DNA of 64,000 bases from DATNPH01 sp036703315 (GCA_036703315.1 DATNPH010000017.1:1-64000), one strand, 5' to 3'. Shown: positions 10,219 to 19,772, numbered from the stretch's first letter. Notes: generated from the letters alone by a model not told the origin. Made by a program: numbers and translations.

Positions 10219-10665
10219 AGGAGAGAGTAGGCGCAGGTGGTTGCGGATTTGCTCGTGAGAGCGAGTCTGAGGAAAGTCCGGGCTCCCGAAAGACCAAACT
10301 TGCTGGGTAACGCCCAGTGCGGGTGACCGTGAGGATAGTGCCACAGAAACATACCGCCTCTTTTAAGGAAAAAGGAAAAAGGAAAAAAGTTTCTCTACTT
10401 TTGACTTTTAACTTTTACCTTGTTGGGGGTAAGGGTGCAAAGGTGCGGTAAGAGCGCACCAGCAGCATCGAGAGGTGCTGGCTCGGTAAACCCCGGTTGG
10501 GAGCAAGGTGAAAGGAACTACGGTTGGTCTTTTACCAGTTCCGTTTAAAAGAACCGCTTGAGGTGTCTGGTAACAGGCGTCCTAGATAGATAACTGCCCT
10601 CCTTAAGTAGTGAGAAATTCTACTGAGTGAGAACAGAACCCGGCTTATGGCCTAGTCTCTCCACC
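10219..10665 (+). ncRNA. rnpB: RNase P RNA (M1 RNA)
   Basis: The conserved bacterial type A core is visible: GAGGAAAGTCCGGGCTCC at about 10270-10287, GCCACAGAAA near 10341-10350, and the 3' block GAGAACAGAACCCGGCTTAT near 10629-10648. The 5' end GGAGAGAGTAGGC pairs with the 3' end GCCTAGTCTCTCC to form helix P1, which sets the boundaries to within a few bases. The RNA is the catalytic subunit that removes tRNA 5' leaders. At about 445 nt it is slightly long, because the P12 region carries a heptamer-repeat insertion. Confidence 0.97.
10367..10418 (+). repeat. Heptamer repeats forming both arms of an rnpB hairpin
   Basis: GGAAAAA occurs three times in tandem (10367-10387) and is followed after a short loop by CTTTTGA, CTTTTAA, CTTTTAC (10398-10418), so both arms are built of 7-mers and can pair. 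Known precedent: STRR heptamers inside rnpB of heterocyst-forming cyanobacteria. Confidence 0.85.
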
Positions 10666-10858
10666 TCATACTAGGCGGGTTCAGAGCAATGAGTGCTGAG
10701 TTAAGTCATACGAAGCTGCATTCAGTCGTGGTACCTTGTCGTTTTTTGTTGAAAAGTTAGAAAGTTCAAGAAAACGTTCAAACGTTACAACTCAAAAGAC
10801 TGCTTTTGACCCCAACTTAATGTACTTCCTCTGTCACTTCCTCTTGTGACCTCCTCTC

Positions 10859-11584
10859 GTGATCACTGTCAAAGACCCTCGTCGTCAGAAGCAACTACAG
10901 CAATTTATTCAAAAATTGGGATTGCCTGAGCAAGCTCAGGTGCAGTGGGCAATCCTTGACCAGGCACTGACTCACCCAAGTATTTCAGCTGAGGCAAACT
11001 ATGAGCAGTTAGAGTTTGTGGGTGATGCGGTGGTGCGCCTAGCCACCTCAGAATTGTTATTTGAAATTTACCCGAACGCTTCAGTCGGCGAGTTTGCCGC
11101 TATCCGTTCAGTTCTGGTGAGCGATCGCACCCTTGCTCAGTTAGCTCAGAGTTATGGAGTAGAGCGTTATTTACTCGTTTCTAGCAGTGCCGCCTGTGAC
11201 AAGGTCGGAGAGACATCACGCTTAGCGGATGCCTTTGAAGCCGTATTGGGAGCTTTATACCTGAGTACCCACACGCTGAAACTCATTCGCCCCTGGCTCG
11301 ATCCTCACTTGCAGAAACTAGCAGATGAAATTCGCCAAGACCCAGCTCGCCAAAACTACAAAGACGCTCTCCAGGAATGGACTCAAGCCCACTACAAAAG
11401 TCTTCCAACCTACCGTCTCAAAGAAACTAGTTTAGTACACGGTGACGCCCATCGATTCACCGCAGAAGTCTGGCTTCAGGATCGACGATTGGGTGAAGGA
11501 AAAGGACGCTCTAAAAAAGCAGCTGAACAAGCAGCTGCTAAACAAGCATTTTTGGAAGTGATCGGCAAAGAGGGACTTGATTGA
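10859..11584 (+). CDS. rnc: Ribonuclease III
   Basis: A 241-residue protein. The RNase III signature LEFVGDAVVRL is near residues 51-61 and the second metal-binding block DAFEAVLGALYL near 122-133, giving the four acidic catalytic positions; a C-terminal double-stranded RNA-binding domain covers residues 160-236 (GEGKGRSKKAAEQAAAKQA). It cuts double-stranded RNA in rRNA precursors and mRNAs. Start GTG at 10859. It follows rnpB, placing two RNA-processing genes side by side, although about 190 bp separates them. Confidence 0.95.
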   Translation: MITVKDPRRQKQLQQFIQKLGLPEQAQVQWAILDQALTHPSISAEANYEQLEFVGDAVVRLATSELLFEIYPNASVGEFAAIRSVLVSDRTLAQLAQSYGVERYLLVSSSAACDKVGETSRLADAFEAVLGALYLSTHTLKLIRPWLDPHLQKLADEIRQDPARQNYKDALQEWTQAHYKSLPTYRLKETSLVHGDAHRFTAEVWLQDRRLGEGKGRSKKAAEQAAAKQAFLEVIGKEGLD

Positions 11585-11684
11585 TACCACGTTACGTTCA
11601 GACAAGCCGTAGACATTCGGACGCACAGCACATTAGACTTCTTCATATCCAACGATAATAAAGGCGTCATCTTAGGTCTGTGCT

Positions 11685-12467
11685 ATGGCGAACGGCAACT
11701 GCTTAATTCAGTGGAGTGCGTTCAGTTTGTTGGCAATTAGCTTGGGAGAGTTGCCAGCCGTTGCTGTTGACGCAGAGCTAGTTGCCCAAACAGTTGCTCA
11801 GGCAACACCCACAATGACTGTCAACCGTCCTATTCTCAGAATTGGTAGCCAGGGTGAAGCTGTATCTGAACTCCAGGCAACACTCAAACTTTTGGGATAT
11901 TACACCGAGCCTGTAGATGGTTTTTATCGAGAGAGTACTGCGATCGCTGTTTCTCAGTTTCAGCAAGCTTCGGGTTTAAAAGCTGATGGCATCACAGGTC
12001 CTGCTACCTGGGAGCGTCTATTCCCAAACTTGCCATCTGCTCAAACGCTCCCTCCAACCTCCTCAAGTAACCCTGCATCCTCTTTCCCAGTTCCTTCTTC
12101 GCTTCAAACAACCAATAGTGGTAGTCGCGTTAGCATTAACCCAACAGCTCCCAATGAGTCAGCCAGAAGCAGTTCAGCAAGCCGACAAAGGCAGCCTAAC
12201 CCCATCACCACGACTACTGCGAACTCTCCCACGGCGGTAAACCTCCAGCCTACAGCTGTGGCTTTGCCAATTCTGCGCAAAGGCATGCGAGGTTCAGCCG
12301 TATCTCAGTTGCAAGAACGACTGAAATCACTTGGCTTCTTCAGAGGACTAGTAGATGGGGTTTTTGGGGCACAAACCCAAGCTTCTGTTAAAGCTGCTCA
12401 GCAGAGATTTCAACTCCAGCCCGATGGGATTGTTGGTTCTGCTACCTGGAGCGCTCTTCTACGTTAG
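11685..12467 (+). CDS. Secreted protein with two peptidoglycan-binding (PG_binding_1) domains
   Basis: A 260-residue protein with an N-terminal signal peptide (hydrophobic residues 8-25, cleavage near AVAVDA), then two PF01471-type repeats: residues about 50-105 (LRIGSQGEAVSELQATLKLLGYY ... FQQASGLKADGITGPATW, described in parts) and about 200-258 (LRKGMRGSAVSQLQ ... DGIVGSATWSALL). A Pro/Ser/Thr-rich linker of about 85 residues separates them. No catalytic domain is present, so it probably binds cell wall in the periplasm as a structural or targeting protein. Confidence 0.88.
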   Translation: MANGNCLIQWSAFSLLAISLGELPAVAVDAELVAQTVAQATPTMTVNRPILRIGSQGEAVSELQATLKLLGYYTEPVDGFYRESTAIAVSQFQQASGLKADGITGPATWERLFPNLPSAQTLPPTSSSNPASSFPVPSSLQTTNSGSRVSINPTAPNESARSSSASRQRQPNPITTTTANSPTAVNLQPTAVALPILRKGMRGSAVSQLQERLKSLGFFRGLVDGVFGAQTQASVKAAQQRFQLQPDGIVGSATWSALLR

Positions 12468-12689
12468 CTCTCCTAGTTAAAAGGTTTGTGGGTAGCTAAA
12501 TCGACCCCCTTAACCAAGGACAACGTTGGTAATTCCAAAACTCAATCTTTTGATGGAAGTAACAATCTCTTCCTAGATAGAGCGATTCGTGTTATTGAAG
12601 CGGATATCTTGGCTATACGGGATAAAAGAATTCTCTTTGACGCCAAGCCATCCTTTAAAAACAGTTTCTTCCCTAACAAGGTCTAATCG

Positions 12690-12995
12690 ATGAAAATAGA
12701 TAAAAATCAAACACCTGGAAACCCTAATAATGGGGCGGGTAGATTGAATAAACTTGCCTATCGTGATGGCTACGTTTACGGTACAAAGTTAGAGGAGCAT
12801 CCCCAAGAAGACATCAATAGCGATCGCAATAACATTCGTAAAAATGATAAAACCGATAAAGGCTTTCTCTTAGGTATCACCATTACCATAATGACAGCTC
12901 TTTTGGGTGGAACTTTTTTCTTGCTAATGCACCCATATCAGCCATCACCCTCATCAATTCAAACGTCTCCTGTACCTAAAGTTATTCAGCCTTAA
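12690..12995 (+). CDS. Small single-span membrane protein, cyanobacterial family
   Basis: A 101-residue protein. The soluble N-terminal half has AYRDGYVYGTKLEEHPQED, a motif I have seen in small cyanobacterial proteins of unknown role, followed by DKGFLLGITITIMTALLGG, one membrane span (residues about 65-88), and a Pro/Ser-rich tail. AAGG lies 9 bases before the ATG. Upstream (12486-12686) a 66-codon frame from a TTG ends three bases before it, but I cannot support it as a gene. Confidence 0.6.
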   Translation: MKIDKNQTPGNPNNGAGRLNKLAYRDGYVYGTKLEEHPQEDINSDRNNIRKNDKTDKGFLLGITITIMTALLGGTFFLLMHPYQPSPSSIQTSPVPKVIQP

Positions 12996-13736
12996 ACTCT
13001 TCAGAAGAACAACCACACCACCGAATACGGCTAATCATAATCATCGATATAATCCTAGCCTCATACTTAATCTACCGATTCTGGCTCAGCTCATTAAAAA
13101 CTTAATTGTGCAAGTAATAAAATTGCATAAGTTTCGATAGTATATGAAGGCTTTTGGAAAAAAATATACGTGGTAAGTAGATATTTATCAGCTACTTACT
13201 ACTTTTGTATTTTACTTATTAAAGTTTGATTCAACTACAATTTCCTCAACTGCGTCTAGAAAAAATTAAAGTAATTATAATCTATTAATCTTCCTTATCT
13301 TAAAATAAGTGCTTGGTCTATTTATTGCCAATTAGTAATATATTTTTAAATTAATATAATAGCTTTTTGTTTTTTTTCTAGTTAATAAGATAATTTTTTG
13401 ACTTAATTCTCTGAATCTTAGCTAAACTTTTCTCTTTAAACTAACTATTTATAGAAAAATGGTATGTTGCTTTATTTAGATAAATAACGCTATACTCTAT
13501 GTTTAAAGGACAAAATCATTAAGTAATATTAAGGCTTTTTATCTAATATTTCTGAATAGAAATATTGTTCTATAACAATAATCATAAATTGTCACCTCTC
13601 TAATGATAGAAAGAAAGATTATTTCTCTCGACTGATGAAATTTTGAAGACCAGGTGATCAAATAGTAACTATCAGCACCGATAAAAATGGCTTTTGGTGT
13701 TGTGAAATAAGAATTTTCCAGCTTGGGAGAAAATAA
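12996..13736. other. Long AT-rich intergenic region before the stress-protein gene
   Basis: About 740 bp, strongly AT-rich, with stop codons in all frames and no recognisable tRNA or known small RNA. It contains many short A/T runs and must hold the promoter of the YflT-type gene at 13737, whose ribosome site GGGAG is at 13725-13730. Confidence 0.6.
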
Positions 13737-15437
13737 ATGGCTTTAGGACAACATAAAAGAGCTGTAGGAGTTTTTCCAAAGCGCCGGGACGCCGAAGTGG
13801 CACTCAGGGAGTTGAGATCGTCTAACTTCCCAATGGATAAAGTTTCGGTGATCACACAAGATGCTGACCGACAAGATGACATTGCCGGTGCTGATGTTCG
13901 TGATGAGGTAAGTGAGCGTAGTGGCAATAAAGCTGATGAAGGTGCCACTACTGGTGCGCTCGCAGGTGGTGCATTAGGCGGTGTCACAGGCTTATTAGTA
14001 GGTTTAGGCACATTGCTGCTTCCAGGAATTGGACCTATCATGCTAGCTGGAGCCACGGCAACAGCGCTGGCAACAACCCTCGCTGGTACTGCAATTGGGG
14101 CAGCAGCGGGCAGTCTGATTGGTGGACTAATAGGTTTAGGTATTCCGGAAGAGCGAGCTAGAGTTTATAACGACCGAGTTGCCCGAGGGCATTATTTAGT
14201 AATAGTAGAAGGCACGGATGAAGATATTCATCGTGCTGAACAAATTTTGCGACGTGGTGGGATTGAAGAGTGGGGTGTGTATGATGCGCCCCATACTGGT
14301 GCTGTTGAGCATGCTACTCCCCGCAGAGCTTTAGTTCACAATAAACGTGCAATTGGCATTTTCCCTCATCGTCGAGATGCAGAAGGAGCGCTAGACGGAC
14401 TGAGAGATGCAGGCTTCCCGATGAGCCAAGTGTCTCTGATTGCGCGTGACTATGATCGCCGTGATAGGTACCCCGGCCTGACATTACGTGATCGCTTTGA
14501 CAATGCATTTTACAAATTACCTGAACAGCGAGGTCGGTTGTTCAACGAACGATTTGACCGTGGTGAATACTTGATAGTGGTGGATGGCACGGAAGACGAA
14601 GTTCGTCGTGCTGAACCCATTCTGCGCCGTCATCACATTCAGGATTGGGACATTTTTGACATACGGGATGAAGACCGTACACCTATCGGTGCTGCTACAG
14701 CAGGTCGTGATGTAGGTCGCACTTATCGTGCCGTGGGTGTCTTCCCTCATCGTCGTAATGCTGAAGCAGCGCTCACAGACCTGAGAGCTAGTGGCTTCAA
14801 CATGGATCATGTGTCTCTGGTTGGTAAAAATCTTGATAACCATGATCAGGTAGCTGGTGCAGATGTCAGTACTCGTGCAACAGGCAACAAAGCTGACGAC
14901 GGTGCTAAAGGTGGCGCAGCTACTGGCGGTGTATTAGGCGGTCTGGGTGGCTTACTAGTTGGTTTGGGTGCCCTAGCCATTCCCGGAGTAGGTCCAGTTA
15001 TTGCTGGTGGTGCTTTGGCAACCGCTTTAGCTACGGCAGCTGCTGGAGGTGTAATCGGTGCTGCCGCTGGGGGTCTAACTGGTGCTTTAGTTGGTTTAGG
15101 AATTCCTGAAGAGCGAGCCAAGTTTTATAATGATCGCGTCAATCATGGTGATTATCTAGTGATGGTGGATGGCACACAAGACGAAATTCATCGTGCCGAA
15201 CCCATTTTGAGACGTCATGGCATTCAAGATTGGGGCATGTACGATAAGTCGGATGTCTCTGCTGGCGGTACCCCTCATGACCAACATGATGTTGATCGCG
15301 ATCGCACAGGTTATGCCACTCGCAACGTTATTGACCATGACACCACACCAGGTGTTGATGCGACTCGTCGCGATGTCAATGTTGTGGCTGATCATCCGGA
15401 AGTCATTATCGTTGACCACCGAGATCAGACCAAATAA
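13737..15437 (+). CDS. General stress protein with three YflT-like repeats
   Basis: A 566-residue protein made of three copies of a YflT/GSP17M-like domain, each starting with RAVGVFP or RAIGIFP (residues 8, 204 and 331) and ending with D.IHRAE.ILRR plus a W/Y motif. Copies 1 and 3 contain a Gly/Ala-rich hydrophobic stretch (residues about 70-130 and 400-460, GGLLVGLG and IGAAAG motifs) that may form membrane hairpins; copy 2 lacks it. The acidic tail (residues 515-566) is His/Asp-rich. The family is linked to general and desiccation or salt stress; biochemical role unknown. Confidence 0.8.
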   Translation: MALGQHKRAVGVFPKRRDAEVALRELRSSNFPMDKVSVITQDADRQDDIAGADVRDEVSERSGNKADEGATTGALAGGALGGVTGLLVGLGTLLLPGIGPIMLAGATATALATTLAGTAIGAAAGSLIGGLIGLGIPEERARVYNDRVARGHYLVIVEGTDEDIHRAEQILRRGGIEEWGVYDAPHTGAVEHATPRRALVHNKRAIGIFPHRRDAEGALDGLRDAGFPMSQVSLIARDYDRRDRYPGLTLRDRFDNAFYKLPEQRGRLFNERFDRGEYLIVVDGTEDEVRRAEPILRRHHIQDWDIFDIRDEDRTPIGAATAGRDVGRTYRAVGVFPHRRNAEAALTDLRASGFNMDHVSLVGKNLDNHDQVAGADVSTRATGNKADDGAKGGAATGGVLGGLGGLLVGLGALAIPGVGPVIAGGALATALATAAAGGVIGAAAGGLTGALVGLGIPEERAKFYNDRVNHGDYLVMVDGTQDEIHRAEPILRRHGIQDWGMYDKSDVSAGGTPHDQHDVDRDRTGYATRNVIDHDTTPGVDATRRDVNVVADHPEVIIVDHRDQTK

Positions 15438-15479
15438 GTTTGCCATCTGTCAGCGACCTAACGGTCTGTGATGTTTCCG

Positions 15480-15507
15480 GGAGCAAGCTTTTTACTAATC
15501 TTGCTCC
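15480..15507 (+). terminator. Hairpin after the stress-protein gene
   Basis: GGAGCAAG (15480-15487) pairs with CTTGCTCC (15500-15507) around a T-rich loop. No long T run follows, so termination is likely but not certain. Confidence 0.45.
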
Positions 15508-15670
15508 TCATTAGTCCTCTCACAGCAGTTACAACCAGAACCTCTGAATTGCTCTTAAGAAAAATGGGGATTCTATAGAGGCTGAACACCTGAAATTTTT
15601 GATAGGGTGCATTAGTCCTAACTCATAAATCCTTTTCACAACTGTCGGTTCCCATAGAGGAAATCAAGAA

Positions 15671-16135
15671 ATGAAAAAACTAACAACTCTTTTACTAAGT
15701 GGCGTTTTAATACTTGGTGCAGCCGCTTGCTCCAACACTGAAAAAACAGCTGCAAATGCTCCTGATTCGCCTCAAGCTAGCCCAGAGGCTCCAAAGGCGG
15801 AGGATATCCAGGCAGCTAAAAAAGACGCACAAGCTGATGTTCGTAGAAATCAGGCGAATGCTAACATTAAAGCGCGTGAGGAGCGTAATAACGCTCTAAA
15901 TGAAGGTAAGGGGGAAAACCGATCTGATAAGGATCTTGCCAGTGAAGTTGCTAGTAAGTTGGAAGTTAACATTCCAGCTAGTGCGCTAGTCGTCAAATCT
16001 GATAAGGGTGTGGTAACAGTATCAGGCACTGTTACTAAGCAAGAGCAGATCCAAAAGATCGATACTTTGGCAAAACAGATCAAAGGTGTTAAGCAGGTGG
16101 AGAATAAAGCAACTGTTGTAGCGCCCAAGCCCTAA
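15671..16135 (+). CDS. BON-domain lipoprotein
   Basis: A 154-residue protein with an N-terminal lipoprotein signal (MKKLTTLLLSGVLILGAAAC, acylated Cys20 predicted). A charged Ala/Lys-rich spacer (residues 30-80) leads to one BON domain (residues about 90-150: DLASEVASKLEVNIPASALVV..., ending VKQVENKATVV). BON domains bind phospholipid or act as periplasmic stress adaptors (OsmY-like). AGAGGAA precedes the ATG by 8 bases. Its position after the YflT-type gene suggests a shared stress role. Confidence 0.85.
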   Translation: MKKLTTLLLSGVLILGAAACSNTEKTAANAPDSPQASPEAPKAEDIQAAKKDAQADVRRNQANANIKAREERNNALNEGKGENRSDKDLASEVASKLEVNIPASALVVKSDKGVVTVSGTVTKQEQIQKIDTLAKQIKGVKQVENKATVVAPKP

Positions 16136-16229
16136 TCAGTAAAGGGAGCAGCTAAAAAGTTGTAGGAGCAAAAGTTCTTTTGATTAATTAGCTTTTGCAT
16201 AATCCAGAACTCCTCCTGATCTAGCTTAG

Positions 16230-16268
16230 ACAATCCTACCCCTAGTAGGGGTAGGATTGTTACTTTAT
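16230..16268 (+). terminator. Long hairpin after the BON lipoprotein gene
   Basis: Two perfect 15-bp arms (16230-16244 and 16246-16260, ACAATCCTACCCCTA and its complement) with one central base, followed by TTACTTTAT. Probably a transcript end. Confidence 0.65.
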
Positions 16269-16492
16269 AGAAAGTGTAATGATTTGACTAACCCTCAAGT
16301 ATTGGGTTTAAAATTTATTGCAATTCTTGCAAAGTATTTTAGTAAGCGAAATTTGACATTAAGAATGTTATTCTCTAGAAGCTAAAAGACTGATTTAGTA
16401 AGGGGAATCAAGACTTTTGAATTGCTAGAATATTAATTTGATAAGGTTGAAATGCTAATTTTCAAGGTGAGTGAGATTACTCAATTAGCACT

Positions 16493-17470
16493 CTAGACCC
16501 AGTGCACGTTATCAAAGCTCACATTGGTCGAGTCTTGCACAACAGCAATCAAATCACTGCCATAGTAAATTCCAGTATCTATGGCTGCATTACCAGTCCA
16601 ATTCCCCGTTTGCAGAGAGTAATTAATAGATCCGTAAGCGTGTGTCTTAGCATCACCAAGGACTTCAAGGAAATCAGACGATGCATCCCAATCTGTTATG
16701 GTGGCGTAGCCATTTCCCTGGTAGGAAACTCCCCAAGAGCCACCAAAAACAAACGTATCCGAACCTAATCCACCTGTTAAGGTGTCAAAGTCTGTACCAC
16801 TGGTTCCATAACCATTAAGAATGTCTTTTCCATTGCCACCTGATAGGGAGTCGTTTCCTGATTTGCCGACTAGAATGTCACTGCCGTCTCCACCTAGTAA
16901 AGTGTCTTTACCAAATGCGCCGTAGATGGTGTCGTTGCCTCTATCCCCAGACAGATACTTGCTATCGGTAATAAACGTGTCGTTACCTGAACCACCCATT
17001 AACAAATCATTGCCATCTCCACCCAATAAAGTATCCTTGCCAGATGCGCCGTAGATGGTGTCATTGCCTGCACCACCGGATAGATAGTTGTTGAGCGTAT
17101 TACCTGTAATGACGTTGTCGAGAGCGTTACCGACGCCGGAGGCGGCACTGCCCATCAGCACTAGGTTCTCTAGGTTGGCTCCTAGTGAGTAGCTGATATA
17201 AGATCTAACCGTATCAATTCCTTCGTTGGCGTTCTCAATGATCCTGTCGCCAAGGCTTTCTACGACATAGGTGTCGTTGCCACGACCACCCATCATTGTG
17301 TCATTACCTAAAGCTCCGTCCAAATAGTCGTTGCCGTCTCCTCCACTTAAGGAATCATTCCGACCATTCCCGAATAAGGTATCATCGCCGCCATAACCAT
17401 ATATAGAAATAGACCCAGAACCAAGGTATTTGTAATTATCGTTTCCAGCTGTTCCAGTATATTTAGCCAC
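16493..17470 (-). CDS. RTX-type calcium-binding repeat protein
   Basis: A 325-residue acidic protein with many GGxGxDxLx nonapeptide repeats (for example GGDGNDYLDG, GGRGNDTYVV, GGDGNDLLMG, GGNGKDILNG) across residues 30-240, forming Ca2+-binding beta rolls. Start GTG at 17470, with GAGGAG 9 bases upstream. There is no N-terminal signal peptide, as expected for type I secretion with a C-terminal signal. No enzymatic domain is visible. No type I exporter genes are in the window. Confidence 0.88.
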   Translation of the reverse strand: MAKYTGTAGNDNYKYLGSGSISIYGYGGDDTLFGNGRNDSLSGGDGNDYLDGALGNDTMMGGRGNDTYVVESLGDRIIENANEGIDTVRSYISYSLGANLENLVLMGSAASGVGNALDNVITGNTLNNYLSGGAGNDTIYGASGKDTLLGGDGNDLLMGGSGNDTFITDSKYLSGDRGNDTIYGAFGKDTLLGGDGSDILVGKSGNDSLSGGNGKDILNGYGTSGTDFDTLTGGLGSDTFVFGGSWGVSYQGNGYATITDWDASSDFLEVLGDAKTHAYGSINYSLQTGNWTGNAAIDTGIYYGSDLIAVVQDSTNVSFDNVHWV

Positions 17471-17576
17471 TGTTGATTGCTCCTCAATTTCAATCTGTTT
17501 CCAGTATTGAAAGTCGAGGTATGCGATCGCGATTGCGCATTGTATGAGTTAGGTGTGCGTTTCCCCTAATCTTTGC

Positions 17577-18569
17577 CTAAGTCAGGGAAGTGCCATTGTT
17601 GCCTTTAACGTCTGGCATAAGAGCAAAGCGATTTTCAGGAGTCGAATCTGTCAAATCATCATCGATAGACAAGGTAACTTGAACAGAACCGTAGCGCTCT
17701 TGGATTGTCGTCTCAATGCGTTCAAGAATCAAAGACGTGAAGCTGGTAAAGTCTGGATGTACAATTATGCGCATCTGAACCTGTACGAAGCGTCCGACAA
17801 GACCCTTAGACTGGATTTGGTAACAGTGAGAAACGCCTCCAACTTCGCGGACAATTTGAGCAAGAGCTTCTGGAGCGATCGCACTCTGCTCTACTAACAG
17901 GGGTAATTGCCAGTTTACGATTTGCCAGCAACTTCCTAGTGCCAGTAGCACCAGCAAGATTGCCAGCACGGCATCTAGCCAAACCCAACCCACCCATACT
18001 CCCATCAGCCCAACTATTAGCAGAATGGTTAGTAATACATCTTTGAGTAGTTGGGTGGCATTAAAGCGCAGAGGCGTATTGCTAAGGGCTTTTGCCTGGT
18101 ATAAACCCAATATTGCCAAACCCAGGCTGGTGACCACCACAACACTCAACAGCTGGATTAACGGTAAACTGACATTGGCAGGAAAAGTTAGTGTTTCCCC
18201 CGAAATAGTAATTACTAACTGCTGAATTGACATTATCAATAAATTCAAACCTGCAAAACCTAAAACGGCGACAAGCAGAAGCGTTATAACCGTTTCTCTT
18301 TTGCTATGACCATAGGTTGACGGTCTTCTTGCACGCTTAGGTGCTTTAGTTCTCAGCAAACTTAGGAGTACGCTAAAGCTAGTGAGCAGGGTTTGTAGCG
18401 ACTCTGCCATTAGACTTAGTGATCGCGTTGCCCAAGCCGCTGAAACTTTGACTGATAAAATAAACAACGTCAGCCAAAGAATTGTAAATAAAATCAGACG
18501 ACTAATCTGCTCGCGGTTTTGTCCTTCGGTCATGGCCTGAAGGTAGCGGATGGCATTTACCTCAAACAT
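17577..18569 (-). CDS. Cation diffusion facilitator-like membrane protein with altered metal site
   Basis: A 330-residue protein with about six membrane spans and a C-terminal cytoplasmic ferredoxin-like domain (residues about 225-315), the CDF layout. YGHSKRETVITLL matches the conserved segment after TM2. Aligned by eye to YiiP, the TM2 pair DxxxD becomes Gln and Thr (ESLQTLLTS) and the TM5 HxxxD becomes QLLKD, so only one of four site-A ligands remains. Zn/Fe/Mn export by the normal mechanism is therefore doubtful; it may use other ligands or have another role. Divergent from the HAD gene. Confidence 0.75.
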   Translation of the reverse strand: MFEVNAIRYLQAMTEGQNREQISRLILFTILWLTLFILSVKVSAAWATRSLSLMAESLQTLLTSFSVLLSLLRTKAPKRARRPSTYGHSKRETVITLLLVAVLGFAGLNLLIMSIQQLVITISGETLTFPANVSLPLIQLLSVVVVTSLGLAILGLYQAKALSNTPLRFNATQLLKDVLLTILLIVGLMGVWVGWVWLDAVLAILLVLLALGSCWQIVNWQLPLLVEQSAIAPEALAQIVREVGGVSHCYQIQSKGLVGRFVQVQMRIIVHPDFTSFTSLILERIETTIQERYGSVQVTLSIDDDLTDSTPENRFALMPDVKGNNGTSLT

Positions 18570-18718
18570 TATCGGGCATCACCGAGAGTGTCCGTTCAAT
18601 TAGTCTTTGTGTAATGGAAGATTATTGATTGGTGAGTGGGGAGAAGAAGAATGATAGATAATTCTGCGGTGGGACAGGAATTGTTAATCTTTGTCTAACA
18701 ACCTATACCTCACTATTT

Positions 18719-19594
18719 ATGCACAACTCCTCGACAGCTAATCAGGTGGCGTCTCTCAGCTCTCATAATAGGGATTCGCTCGATATCCAATTACTGGTAG
18801 TGGATGTTGATGGCACTATAGCTGGTCAATCTAACGACGTTCGGGAACCTGTGAAGCAGGCAATACGTTCAGCACAGGCAAAGGGAATCCAAGTTGCGAT
18901 CGCGACAGGTCGGATGTATTGTTCTGCATTGCGCTTTCATCAGGCAGTTGGTTCTACCCTACCGATTCTGGCTTACCAAGGAGCGTGGGTTCAAGACCCA
19001 CTAACACAGAAGATTCATCAACATTTGCCCGTTTCACGCACCCTGGCAGAGCAATTGCTGGATTACTTTGAGAGTGATGCACTGCGATCGCTACTGTCGG
19101 TTCACTTTTATATCAACGACCAGTTGTATGTACGAGAGGTGATGCCAGAAACAATACTTTATGCTCAACGCGCTAATATCCAACCGATCCCTGTGGGGGA
19201 TCTGCGTAAAACCTTGACTTCGGAACCTACAAAAGTTTTAGCCCTGAGTGACGATGCGGCTGTCATTGAACAACTGTTAGGTAACTTGCGCAAACAGTAC
19301 ACACCGGCTGAGCTTTACTTGACAAAATCTGTAGCAACCTTTTTTGAAGCAACGCATCCAGCTGCTAACAAAGGGACTGCGGTGCGTTATCTAGCCGAAG
19401 AACTGCTGGGACTAACAGCTCAGAATGTGATGGCAATTGGCGATAACTTTAATGATGTAGAAATGCTCGAATACGCTGGTTTAGGCGTTGCGATGGGAAA
19501 TTCTCCAGCTGCTGTACAAGCGATCGCTCAGTGGATAGCTCCTGATGTTGAGGAAGATGGTGCAGCGGCTGCAATTGAAGCGTTTATTTTGTAA
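18719..19594 (+). CDS. Cof-type HAD-IIB hydrolase
   Basis: A 291-residue HAD phosphatase. Motif I is VVDVDGTI (residues 28-35, nucleophile Asp30 and Asp32), followed by a type IIB cap and motif IV AIGDNFNDVEML near residues 238-249 with GVAMGNS after it. The Cof subfamily dephosphorylates sugar phosphates and cofactors such as FMN and PLP; the specific substrate is unknown. The extra N-terminal 20 residues are polar and may be untranslated if a later start is used, but no better start is visible. Confidence 0.88.
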   Translation: MHNSSTANQVASLSSHNRDSLDIQLLVVDVDGTIAGQSNDVREPVKQAIRSAQAKGIQVAIATGRMYCSALRFHQAVGSTLPILAYQGAWVQDPLTQKIHQHLPVSRTLAEQLLDYFESDALRSLLSVHFYINDQLYVREVMPETILYAQRANIQPIPVGDLRKTLTSEPTKVLALSDDAAVIEQLLGNLRKQYTPAELYLTKSVATFFEATHPAANKGTAVRYLAEELLGLTAQNVMAIGDNFNDVEMLEYAGLGVAMGNSPAAVQAIAQWIAPDVEEDGAAAAIEAFIL

Positions 19595-19731
19595 CCTTTA
19601 ACGATCTGGGGTCAGAGGTAACTTAAGGTTGAACGATCAACAATCCCTACTTCGTCCTGCTCTAACGCGCTGCGTCGCTAACACACGTCATACTTTCAGC
19701 TGCCTGCTTTAAATAAAACCTTTAGATCAGA

Positions 19732-19772
19732 AAGGGAACCGACGACTGGCCGTGTTTCGTCTCGGTTCCCTT
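19732..19772. terminator. Bidirectional hairpin between convergent genes
   Basis: AAGGGAACCGA (19732-19742) and TCGGTTCCCTT (19762-19772) form 11 perfect pairs. It lies between the HAD gene (+) and the DALR-domain gene (-) and could end both transcripts. Confidence 0.5.

Noticed and set aside
12486..12686. 66-codon frame before the small membrane protein
   Set aside because: Starts with TTG without a ribosome site and shows no recognisable motif; cannot be supported as a gene.
13658..14056. 132-codon minus-strand frame over the stress-protein start
   Set aside because: Ala/Pro/Ser-rich shadow of the Gly-rich plus-strand coding sequence.
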